64,000 nucleotides of DNA, from contig DASPKM010000001.1 in assembly GCA_035628135.1 (NCBI GenBank), positions 62,001 through 126,000 on the forward strand. The letters run 5' to 3'. The stretch comes from DASPKM01 sp035628135. GTDB taxonomy: Bacteria; Bacteroidota; Bacteroidia; Chitinophagales; Chitinophagaceae. Every line of letters begins with the position of its first letter. Position 1 is the stretch's first letter. This document shows, one piece after another, positions 36,956 to 44,754 of this stretch. A program made the position numbers and the translations under genes. The notes under the pieces were generated by a model, which was not told the DNA's origin, did no database searches, and saw nothing but the letters and a program-made list of their open reading frames with translations.

Positions 36956-36989
36956 TGCCGAAAGTTCCGTAATTTGCCGAAAATTTCGT
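36956..36989. promoter_or_regulatory. Probable operator of the BlaI-like repressor (duplicated dyad)
   Basis: TGCCGAAAGTTCCGT (36956-36970) and TGCCGAAAATTTCGT (36975-36989) are direct repeats, 13 of 15 bases identical, 19 bases apart. Each contains a dyad: CGAAA-A-TTTCG is perfect and CGAAA-G-TTCCG has one mismatch. They end six bases before the ATG of the BlaI-like gene, where a repressor would block its own gene. The role is inferred from position and symmetry. Confidence 0.65.
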
Positions 36990-36995
36990 CGATCG

Positions 36996-37352
36996 ATGGA
37001 CAAGCTGACCAAGCAGGAACGTGAAGCAATGCTGGCAATGTGGAAGACGGGCACTGGCACTGTTCAGAACATCCTGGAGAACCATGAGAAGCCGGTGCCG
37101 CATAAGAACACGCTTGCATCTACCCTTAAGAACCTTGAGAAAAAAGGTTTGGTGCAACATCGGCAGATCGGGAACCTGTTCGAATACACCCCAAGCGTAA
37201 CCAAAACAGCCTACCTGAAAACTTATTATAAAAGTTTTCTGAGCAATTTTTTTGATAACTCCGTTGAGAGCCTTTTATCCTTCATAGCTAAAGACAAGAA
37301 ACTATCGCAGGAAGATATAGATCAAATAAAGCAGATACTTAATAAAAAATAG
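36996..37352 (+). CDS. BlaI/MecI-family transcriptional repressor
   Basis: 118 residues: an N-terminal winged helix (about 1-70, MDKLTKQEREAMLAMW and NTLASTLKNLEKKG) and a C-terminal dimerisation helix pair (80-118). The family represses its own operon and is inactivated when the partner M56 protease is triggered. It is two bases ahead of the M56 gene, confirming the pair. The duplicated dyad just upstream is the likely binding site. In Bacteroidota such pairs mostly control outer-membrane proteins; no beta-lactamase is adjacent, so resistance should not be assumed. Confidence 0.93.
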   Translation: MDKLTKQEREAMLAMWKTGTGTVQNILENHEKPVPHKNTLASTLKNLEKKGLVQHRQIGNLFEYTPSVTKTAYLKTYYKSFLSNFFDNSVESLLSFIAKDKKLSQEDIDQIKQILNKK

Positions 37353-37354
37353 TT

Positions 37355-38581
37355 ATGAACGCTTTCCTTCTGTATACGCTGCAGGCATCCATGCTATCCC
37401 TGCTATTTTATACAATGTACTTTCTGGTATTGAGAAAGCTCACCTTTTTCAAATGGAACCGTTGCTACCTGCTGGTTTCGCTTACCTTAAGCATCCTTAT
37501 TCCTTTAATACCATTGCAGGCCGGTCTTGCGGCCAATAACCCGGTGGGCAATTTTATTCCTTCGTGGAAGATCTATTCCACCCTGGCCGGGGAAGATGCT
37601 TCCAACACCGGCAACTATGCATTTAACTGGATAGACGTGGTCGGCATTGTGTATCGCGTGGGCGCTGTTTTTATCCTGGCAAAGTTCGCGGTGAGCCTGG
37701 TACTCATTTCAAAGCTGTACAGGAAAAAATCCCTGCAAAAATTAGGTGAGATACGCATTGTGGAAGGCGCCGGAAGAATTACCAATTGCTCTTTCCTGGA
37801 CACCATCTTCGTTAATCCCGATGATCTTACCGCCGAAGCATACGCACAAATAGTGGAGCACGAACAATGTCACGTCCTGCTGAAGCACACCTACGATAAA
37901 CTGTACCTGCACCTCATCAGGGTGCTGCTGTGGTACAATCCATTTATTTACCTGTTCCGCAGATCGCTGGAAGAGGTGCATGAATTTGAAGCAGACGCGC
38001 TGCTCACCCGCAAAACAGACAAAGAAAAATATGTGAACTTCCTGCTGAACATATCTACTAACCATCAGCTGGAGCTCCTGCATTACTTCAGCAAAAAGCC
38101 ATTGAAGGCAAGGATACTGATGCTGTTCGCGGAACGTTCGCGGCATTTTAAGAAGATGGCCTATGTGTTCAGCATACCGGTGTTTGCATTCGGACTGCTT
38201 GCCTTCAGCAAGGTCAGCCCCGATATTTCCGAAAGGATGACTGTACAAGGGACAGCGGAACAATTACCTTCCGAACCATCAACGCAAGACCCATCAACTG
38301 TTTTCTTCAGCCGCAAAACAATGAAAAATAAAGACGGAATAGCGTTCGACGAAGTGCGGATGAACTTCAACAACTACCATATCGTGGGACATGTGCCTAC
38401 AGGCGGGAAAGTATTGTATAAAATACTGGATAAAAAGTATGAAGAGGACGAAATAAAAAAATTCACACAAGACCAGATCAAACAGATAAAATGTCCTTGT
38501 AGCGTAAGGATCATCGAAACCGGGAAAGACCCTCTCATTGACGGCGTGTATGATGGCGTGGTGCAACTGAGCAGGAAATAA
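37355..38581 (+). CDS. BlaR1-like M56 family membrane peptidase
   Basis: 408 residues. Membrane helices lie near 8-28, 36-56, 92-120 and 265-283, with the M56 zinc site His169-Glu-Gln-Cys-His173 and the downstream His-Glu-Phe-Glu-Ala-Asp. The C-terminal 120 residues are periplasmic, but no penicillin-binding SxxK domain is seen, unlike true BlaR1. It probably senses an envelope signal and inactivates the BlaI-like repressor encoded just before it. It is followed after 83 bases by a TonB-plug barrel gene that may be under the same control. Confidence 0.9.
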   Translation: MNAFLLYTLQASMLSLLFYTMYFLVLRKLTFFKWNRCYLLVSLTLSILIPLIPLQAGLAANNPVGNFIPSWKIYSTLAGEDASNTGNYAFNWIDVVGIVYRVGAVFILAKFAVSLVLISKLYRKKSLQKLGEIRIVEGAGRITNCSFLDTIFVNPDDLTAEAYAQIVEHEQCHVLLKHTYDKLYLHLIRVLLWYNPFIYLFRRSLEEVHEFEADALLTRKTDKEKYVNFLLNISTNHQLELLHYFSKKPLKARILMLFAERSRHFKKMAYVFSIPVFAFGLLAFSKVSPDISERMTVQGTAEQLPSEPSTQDPSTVFFSRKTMKNKDGIAFDEVRMNFNNYHIVGHVPTGGKVLYKILDKKYEEDEIKKFTQDQIKQIKCPCSVRIIETGKDPLIDGVYDGVVQLSRK

Positions 38582-38664
38582 TCCTCAGTCATATTAACCC
38601 TTATTAAAAAATTCCGCCGGGGCGGGAGCGGCCTTGTATTGTCATTACTAAAAAAAAGATACTG

Positions 38665-41094
38665 ATGAAAACACTGTTGAGTTGTTTGATGCTGTGCTGG
38701 TTTATAGAGAGTGCAGCACAGCAAAGCGCCCGCATAACGGGCGTTGTAGCAGACGAAAAAAATAAGCCTATCGAACATGCGAGCGTAATGTTATTGCATG
38801 CAAAAGATTCTTCGCTGGTAAAAGGAGGCGTTACCAATGCAAGCGGCGTGTTTGAATTTGAACGCGTAGCCACGGGCAGCTACATGCTGCAGTTTTCCAA
38901 AGTAGGGTATAAAAATACCTATAGCGAAATTGTAACCGTTACCGAAACCGGTAATGCCATTAATATTGGCACGCTGGTATTGAAGAACGAAGCCCGGTCG
39001 CTTGCGGAAATTGTCGTGAGTGCCCGCAAACCATTTATCGAGTACAAGCTCGACCGGATGATTGTGAATATCGAAAACAGCATCATCAGCACAGGCAACA
39101 ATGGACTGGAAGTATTGGAAAAATTGCCGGGGGTAACGGTACAGCCAAACGGAGCGATAAGCCTGAAAGGGCAGGCCGTGCAGATACATATAGATGGACG
39201 TCCGCTGAATATGTCGGCCGATGAATTGGCCAATTTTCTCAGAAGTTTGCAGGCATCTCAAATAGAGCGTGTGGAGATTATCGCCAACCCGTCTTCCCGG
39301 TATGATGCGGCAGGATCGGGAGGCATCATCAATATTCGAATGAAAAAAGACCAAAAGACCGGTTTTAATGGAACAACCACATTGGGATTGAATTATGGAA
39401 AATATGCGAAATGGAACGGCGGCATCGCCGGTAACTACCGGAATAAAAAAATGAATTTCTACGGAAACTATACCGCCAACCGGAGAAAGAATTTCACGGA
39501 TATCGAAAGCGACCGGGTATTCAGGAATGCCGGCAATATTTTAGCGAGGTTCGTGCAGGAAGGCACTACCATTGACTATAACACCTCGCATAACCTGCGA
39601 CTGGGCCTCGATTTGTTTTTGAGCAAGAACTCAACCCTTGGCTTTTTGGTCAATGGCATTCATACCAGGTTGCGCCCGGTTACCCACAGCCAAACTTTTA
39701 TGTTGGGAAGCAATGGCGCGGTAGATTCCATGCTATTCACCTCTATCAATAACACAAGCAAATGGAATATTTATACCGGCAATGTCAATTTCAAAACAAC
39801 GCTCGACACTACAGGAAAGGAACTTACGCTTGACCTGGAGCACTCGAAATATGATCGCAGCAATATACAGTTCTTTGAAAACTTGCCGGCAACCGCGGCG
39901 GGCGTTCCCAAGCGGCCTACAGATACATTGACCGGCGACCTTCCCGCTATTTTAGAGCTCACTTCATTTAAGGCAGATTACCGGCACCCCTTGCCTGATA
40001 ATGCTGCATTCGAGGCCGGTTTCAAATCGAGCCGCGTCGTCAACGACAATGATCTTGTATTTTATAACCACCAGGGCAATGGGCCAGTGCTGAATACCAG
40101 CTTAAGCAATCATTTTATTTACAGGGAGAACATTTATGCACTGTACCTGAGCTATTCCCGGGAACGTGCAAAATGGAACTATCAATTCGGTTTACGCGGC
40201 GAGCAAACGCATACCGAGGGAGAGCAAAGAACAACGGGCCAGAAGCTGGTGCCGCAAAATTATTTCCAGTTATTCCCCTCGGTGTTCATAAATTTTACAC
40301 CTTCCGAAAAACACCAATTGGGTATTTCGTATTCGCGCAGGATAGGGCGGCCTTCTTATGGTATCGTAAATCCTTTCAAAGTATTCCGCGATCCTTATAC
40401 GTATTCAGAAGGAAATCCATTCATCAAACCCCAATTGAGCAATAAGATCAGTTTCAACTATGTGCTGAACAATAAGTTCATTTTTGGCCTGGGTTATGGC
40501 AATACCGCCAGCAGCATGACCTTTGTGGTGCGGCAGGACGATGCCACCAAAACAACCGTTGAAACATTCGACAATCTCGCGAAGCTGGAGGATGCGAGTT
40601 TTACAGTGAGCGCTAACATCAGGATAGCGCCCTGGTGGAACAGTAACAATTTTTTCGGGGTGTTTTATAACCATTTCAGCGGCGTGTTCGGGAACCAGGT
40701 GGTGGACAACAGCGGTTTTATTGTCAATGCCAGCATCAACCATACTATCTCACTTCCTAAGAACTATATTATCGAATTCGGAGGCTTTTATCTTTCCAAA
40801 CAACCGCAAGGCATCATCACTATCGCCCCGCAGGGGAATCTCAATATTGGTGTTCAAAAACCTTTCTTTCAAAAAAGGGGCATTGCGCGCCTCACGTTCA
40901 GTGATGTTTTCCGCACGCAACAATTTAAAAAGGACACCAGGTTTGCAAACATCGACGCGAGTTTCAAGAACACCTTCGATTCCAGGCAGGTGCGGCTAAG
41001 CATTTCATGGAAGTTCGGTAAGCAAACCGTACCTGCTGAAAGAAGGCGGAGGAGCGCTTCGGAAGAAGAAAAGAGCAGGATACAGATTGAGTAA
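38665..41094 (+). CDS. Outer-membrane beta-barrel protein with regulatory-like and plug domains
   Basis: 809 residues: signal peptide 1-18, carboxypeptidase-regulatory-like domain (about 22-105), TonB plug (about 120-225, with LPGVTVQPNGAISLKGQAVQ), and a long barrel ending in a basic tail rather than an aromatic Phe. It belongs to the OMP_b-brl_3/TonB-receptor-like group common in Bacteroidota. It is placed after the BlaI/M56 pair, so it may be the gene they regulate. The ligand is unknown. The tail Arg-Arg-Arg-Ser-Ala-Ser-Glu-Glu-Glu-Lys is atypical for a barrel end. Confidence 0.87.
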   Translation: MKTLLSCLMLCWFIESAAQQSARITGVVADEKNKPIEHASVMLLHAKDSSLVKGGVTNASGVFEFERVATGSYMLQFSKVGYKNTYSEIVTVTETGNAINIGTLVLKNEARSLAEIVVSARKPFIEYKLDRMIVNIENSIISTGNNGLEVLEKLPGVTVQPNGAISLKGQAVQIHIDGRPLNMSADELANFLRSLQASQIERVEIIANPSSRYDAAGSGGIINIRMKKDQKTGFNGTTTLGLNYGKYAKWNGGIAGNYRNKKMNFYGNYTANRRKNFTDIESDRVFRNAGNILARFVQEGTTIDYNTSHNLRLGLDLFLSKNSTLGFLVNGIHTRLRPVTHSQTFMLGSNGAVDSMLFTSINNTSKWNIYTGNVNFKTTLDTTGKELTLDLEHSKYDRSNIQFFENLPATAAGVPKRPTDTLTGDLPAILELTSFKADYRHPLPDNAAFEAGFKSSRVVNDNDLVFYNHQGNGPVLNTSLSNHFIYRENIYALYLSYSRERAKWNYQFGLRGEQTHTEGEQRTTGQKLVPQNYFQLFPSVFINFTPSEKHQLGISYSRRIGRPSYGIVNPFKVFRDPYTYSEGNPFIKPQLSNKISFNYVLNNKFIFGLGYGNTASSMTFVVRQDDATKTTVETFDNLAKLEDASFTVSANIRIAPWWNSNNFFGVFYNHFSGVFGNQVVDNSGFIVNASINHTISLPKNYIIEFGGFYLSKQPQGIITIAPQGNLNIGVQKPFFQKRGIARLTFSDVFRTQQFKKDTRFANIDASFKNTFDSRQVRLSISWKFGKQTVPAERRRRSASEEEKSRIQIE

Positions 41095-41179
41095 TATATT
41101 CTACGGTTTTTGACCGGGGTCTGGTACAGCTTTTGAACCAGCTATATAGTATCTATTATTAAACATAAAACGTATTGCA

Positions 41180-42526
41180 GTGAAAAAGCTAGTCATTCTT
41201 TTGGCATCGCTGTTCCTGTATGTAACCGTCCTTTCTCAAACTGTAACCATTCGCCTGGAAGGCACAGCCAACAATTCCAACAGCGCTAACATGCGCGACT
41301 ACATCATAGATGTGGACGGAAGACAATATTATTCTTCCGATGCTTCTATTACTGGTTCGGCCGGGATTAAACAAATCGTGATCACCGACCTTGCAAGAGG
41401 CACACACAAGATTACCGTGTACGAGGCCAATAGTAACAACAGTGCCGGTGATCTGGTATATTCCAACAACTTCCAACTGAGAGCGGGATACGATATGATC
41501 GTGTCAATCAGAAGGAATGGAAACGTTGCGTTTACTGAAAAGAAGATCAAAGAAACCACCGGTAATACCAGTGCCTCAACACCCATGACCGATGCGAACT
41601 TTGATAAATTGGTGCAGTCGGTGAAGTCCAAATGGTCGCAATCGTCGCGCATCTCGGCTATTAAAACCGCTTTTGCAAACAAGTCCTATTACTTCAGCAC
41701 CAATCAGGTAGGAGAGTTGTTGTTACTGGTCAACACAGAATCACGGAGGCTCGAGCTGGCCAAGCTTGCCTATCCAAGAGTTACAGACCAACAGAATTTT
41801 ACGGACGTCGCAGACCTGTTCAATACCCAGGCGAACAGGGATAATATTATGGCTTTCATCGAGGAAAAAAATCCAGATATCATAGCAGGTACAGGCGTAA
41901 AACCGCTCACCAACCAACAGTTCAACCAACTGCTGAGAAAGGTGCGCAACCAATACGACCAAACAGGAAAATATGCGGTATTGCGTGACGCTTTTAGTTT
42001 AACCACTAATTATTTTACTACCGCACAATTAAGGCAATTGATATCGCAGGTAACCGCCGAAGGCGACAGGCTTTCTCTTGCCAAACTGGCCTATGCACGC
42101 GTAACCGACGAAGCTAATTTTTCTTCGCTGTATAATTTGTTCCGGACACAAGCCGCCCGAGATGAATTAGACAGTTATGCGAGAAGTGGCGGCTCATTGA
42201 CATCCAGCGGGCAATACTCCAGCCGGATTGCCATGAGCGACGCGGACTTCAGCAAACTGCATATGAAAGCACGTTTGCACTTCCGTCAATCAAGCACTGT
42301 GTCAGACGTTAAAGAAGCACTGTCGAACAAGAATAATTATTTCACGATTGCACAAACCCGTTCGCTGCTTTCCTTGATCAGCGATGAATCGGACAGGCTC
42401 TCGCTGGCAAAGCTGGCGTACCACAGGGCAGCGGACCCAACGGTGTTCAATCAGCTGTATGATATGTTCACCTCACAGTCCAGTGTAGACGACCTGACTA
42501 ATTATATCAGGAACAATCCATACTAA
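41180..42526 (+). CDS. Secreted protein with three DUF4476 domains
   Basis: 448 residues from a GTG start (Met-Lys-Lys-Leu). Signal peptide 1-20, an N-terminal beta-sandwich (about 22-125), then three DUF4476 repeats (about 133-235, 245-340, 353-447). Each repeat carries the pattern of Phe-x-x-Leu, Ala-(Phe/Leu)-x-x-(Lys/Thr), Tyr-(Phe/Tyr)-(Phe/Thr), then Leu-Ala-Lys-Leu-Ala-Tyr-x-Arg. DUF4476 has no known function. Repeats are alike enough to suggest duplication within the gene. It is followed by an intrinsic terminator. Confidence 0.88.
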   Translation: MKKLVILLASLFLYVTVLSQTVTIRLEGTANNSNSANMRDYIIDVDGRQYYSSDASITGSAGIKQIVITDLARGTHKITVYEANSNNSAGDLVYSNNFQLRAGYDMIVSIRRNGNVAFTEKKIKETTGNTSASTPMTDANFDKLVQSVKSKWSQSSRISAIKTAFANKSYYFSTNQVGELLLLVNTESRRLELAKLAYPRVTDQQNFTDVADLFNTQANRDNIMAFIEEKNPDIIAGTGVKPLTNQQFNQLLRKVRNQYDQTGKYAVLRDAFSLTTNYFTTAQLRQLISQVTAEGDRLSLAKLAYARVTDEANFSSLYNLFRTQAARDELDSYARSGGSLTSSGQYSSRIAMSDADFSKLHMKARLHFRQSSTVSDVKEALSNKNNYFTIAQTRSLLSLISDESDRLSLAKLAYHRAADPTVFNQLYDMFTSQSSVDDLTNYIRNNPY

Positions 42527-42553
42527 AGTGTTATTATCAAAGACCAATGATAG

Positions 42554-42591
42554 CCAGGCTCACGATCTCGGGATTTTGAGCCTGGTTTTTT
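42554..42591 (+). terminator. Intrinsic terminator after the DUF4476 gene
   Basis: CCAGGCTCA (42554-42562) pairs perfectly with TGAGCCTGG (42577-42585), followed by T6 (42586-42591). It is 27 bases past the DUF4476 stop codon and separates that gene from the sigma-factor locus. Confidence 0.9.
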
Positions 42592-42714
42592 AATGGCTGC
42601 CAGGAACCGCCGCACGGTAGTTAAATAAATTTGTTAATAATCTTTTCCCGGCTGCCCATTATTCCCCTATTTTAATTTTCTTGCGCTCGTCCCGATAACA
42701 ACTGAGCATGCCGC

Positions 42715-43281
42715 ATGTCTACGCCAGAACTATATTCAACTTTTGAGGCGCTTTTTAAGGAACATTACAATGCATTGGCTAACTATGCCTTTTCTTTTTT
42801 AAAGAATAAAGAAAGCGCGGAAGACGTGGTGCAGGACGTGTTCGTGAAGTTGTGGCAAAACCAACCGGATGTGGTCAAAACTTCGCAGGTAAAGTTCTAT
42901 TTGTTTACAGCCATCAAGAACAATTGCATTTCCGTGCTGCGCAAGGAGTCGGGCAAGGTGTTCGTGCAACCCGAGGATGTTCAGTTATCTGCCAGCGAAG
43001 AGCCCGCTCATCACGGGCCAAAGGACATTGGTTCACTAATCGACAAGGCGCTGTCCACCCTTCCGCCACAATGCCTGGTCATTTTCAAAATGAGCCGGTT
43101 CGGAAAGCTCACCTACCAGCAGATTGCCGACGAACTGGGGCTTTCGGTAAAAACTGTTGAGAACCAGGTGGGAAAAGCCTTACGCATAATGCGCGAACAT
43201 GCAAAACAACATAATATTTCTTTTGCGCTTTTGATGCTGGTCCTCTTTCCTGAAGCACACGCTTTTATGGGACTCGCCTGA
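42715..43281 (+). CDS. FecI-type ECF sigma factor
   Basis: 188 residues: region 2 (about 12-80, with ESAEDVVQDVFVKLW), a variable linker, and region 4 (about 115-175, with LTYQQIADELGLSVKTVENQV). It is the FecI-like Bacteroidota sigma type. It heads a locus of FecR, STN-TonB receptor and DUF4249 genes, the usual cell-surface signalling set. The promoters it would recognise are proposed below. The promoter of its own gene lacks that motif, so it is probably expressed constitutively or by another factor. Confidence 0.95.
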   Translation: MSTPELYSTFEALFKEHYNALANYAFSFLKNKESAEDVVQDVFVKLWQNQPDVVKTSQVKFYLFTAIKNNCISVLRKESGKVFVQPEDVQLSASEEPAHHGPKDIGSLIDKALSTLPPQCLVIFKMSRFGKLTYQQIADELGLSVKTVENQVGKALRIMREHAKQHNISFALLMLVLFPEAHAFMGLA

Positions 43282-43299
43282 AAAAACATCAGCAAACCG

Positions 43300-43326
43300 T
43301 AGGGGTATTGCACAGCGCTGCGTTTT
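43300..43326 (+). promoter_or_regulatory. Predicted ECF-sigma promoter (lipoprotein/FecR/receptor genes)
   Basis: TAGGGGTATTGCA (43300-43312), N8, then CGTTTT (43321-43326). The same 13 bases and the same 8-base gap with CGTTTT occur at 48269, before the second receptor. The -10-like CGTTTT is 37 bases before the lipoprotein ATG. GGGGTA would be -35 and CGTTTT -10, with a spacer of 13 bases, which is close to ECF sigma spacing. Confidence 0.7.
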
Positions 43327-43363
43327 TCAGGTAAGACAGCATGTAAAATCAAAAAGAAAAATT

Positions 43364-43777
43364 ATGAAAAAGATTATCCTGGCCATGTGTTGCTTATCGG
43401 CAGTTGTGTTAACCTCCTGTCAAGCCGATGATACCCCCGAACCCACTACGCAGCAAAAGCTTCTTGGAAAATGGCGGGTGCAGAAGGTGGTGGACGAGTA
43501 TTACAAACCCGTTAACACCCTTGTGGAAACCGACGAGATCATTGGCGCAGCCGGCGATTCCGTTGTTTTTAAAAGCAACAACGAGGTGTACAGCTATTCA
43601 GATACCGAAGATGATGGCGTGTCCCCCTACCGCATCCTGGATGAAAATACCATTGAAATAGAGGATGAAATCTATAAGATCAAAACCCTCACAAATACTG
43701 AACTTTACCTGCACTTGGACCATACGCAACAGGCAATCAATGAGCGCTATGTGCAGCGGTTGTACCTGGTGAGATAA
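43364..43777 (+). CDS. Small lipocalin-like lipoprotein
   Basis: 137 residues with lipobox LTS-Cys19. The mature part starts with the lipocalin-like signature of small Bacteroidota lipoproteins (Leu-Leu-Gly-Lys-Trp-Arg-Val) and has beta-strands SVVFKSNNEVY and YRILDENTIEI. Lipocalins bind hydrophobic ligands, but none is indicated here. It sits between the sigma factor and the anti-sigma gene and is the first gene after the predicted sigma-dependent promoter, so it is probably part of the regulon and may report on or bind the ligand of the receptors. Confidence 0.82.
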   Translation: MKKIILAMCCLSAVVLTSCQADDTPEPTTQQKLLGKWRVQKVVDEYYKPVNTLVETDEIIGAAGDSVVFKSNNEVYSYSDTEDDGVSPYRILDENTIEIEDEIYKIKTLTNTELYLHLDHTQQAINERYVQRLYLVR

Positions 43778-43788
43778 AAACTATAAGC

Positions 43789-44754
43789 ATGACCGACGAG
43801 ATGCATAATTTATTGGGCAAGTATTTCAGCGGGCAGGCCACCGCGGCAGAAGAAGCCATTGTACAACAATGGGCGGCTGCCAGCGAGGAGAACCGCGCTG
43901 ATTTTGGCCTGCTGGAGAAATTATGGCACAAGTCGGGCGATCATGAACCCATTGTTTTCGATACCGAAAAGGCATGGCAGGCGGTCAATGCAAAGATCAG
44001 GGCTGGTAAAGCACCCGTACGCAGCATGAGACAGTATTCAAAGATGATAGCCGTGGCCGCGTCCATTGTGTTGCTGCTGGGAGTATGGTGGCTGTATAAT
44101 AACATGTATGGAAGCCAAACCGTTGCAGCCGATGTTGCCGTACAAGAAGTGCTGCTGCGCGATGGCAGCAGGGTGTATTTGCGCAAAGGCGCGAAGTTGG
44201 AGTATCCTCGCAGGTTCAATAAGGGCCGCCGCGAGGTTTCGCTTACCGGGGAGGCTTTTTTCGAGGTTACCCCAGATCCCGCGAGCCCGTTCAGTATCAA
44301 TGCGGCCGGGGCGAGGGTAGAGGTGGTGGGTACCAGCTTTATTGTAAATACCAATGGTAATAGAGTGGAGCTTGTGGTAAAAACGGGACGCGTAAATTTT
44401 GGCAATGCGGGCAACATGGATGGTAAAATACAGGTATCGGCCGGCGAGAGAGCGCTGCTTGCAGGCAATGAGCTAACAAAGGAATTGAACAGGGATGAAA
44501 ATTTCAATGCATGGCAAACGCGGCGATTGGTATTCAACAATACTCCTTTGCCGCAAGTAATTGCCGCGTTGAACGATTATTATAACGTAAGCATCGGCAT
44601 AAAACGGGAAGATGCAGCGCAGCTTTCCGCCGCAGGCCTTACCGCCCGTTTCAACAATCAGCCCCTGCCCGCGGTGCTGGACGAAATTGAACTTATAACC
44701 TCTTATCGCATTCAGCGATTGAGTGATACGCAATATGAAATCAGTATAAAATAA
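43789..44754 (+). CDS. FecR-family anti-sigma factor
   Basis: 321 residues: an N-terminal cytoplasmic anti-sigma region (about 1-80), a membrane helix (about 83-103, MIAVAASIVLLLGVWW), the FecR beta domain (about 120-215, RDGSRVYLRKGAKL and FFEVTPDPASPF) and a C-terminal STN-like domain (about 250-320). It should hold the ECF sigma factor until signalled by the STN-bearing receptor encoded next. It ends directly before the receptor start, with no gap. Confidence 0.95.
   Translation: MTDEMHNLLGKYFSGQATAAEEAIVQQWAAASEENRADFGLLEKLWHKSGDHEPIVFDTEKAWQAVNAKIRAGKAPVRSMRQYSKMIAVAASIVLLLGVWWLYNNMYGSQTVAADVAVQEVLLRDGSRVYLRKGAKLEYPRRFNKGRREVSLTGEAFFEVTPDPASPFSINAAGARVEVVGTSFIVNTNGNRVELVVKTGRVNFGNAGNMDGKIQVSAGERALLAGNELTKELNRDENFNAWQTRRLVFNNTPLPQVIAALNDYYNVSIGIKREDAAQLSAAGLTARFNNQPLPAVLDEIELITSYRIQRLSDTQYEISIK

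Noticed and set aside
36614..36995. Search for a tRNA or small RNA in the largest divergent gap
   Set aside because: No cloverleaf, terminator or conserved RNA pattern was found; it is only a promoter region with the dyad operator.
36996..38581. Calling the BlaI/M56 pair a beta-lactam resistance system
   Set aside because: The M56 protein lacks the penicillin-binding sensor domain and no beta-lactamase gene is adjacent.
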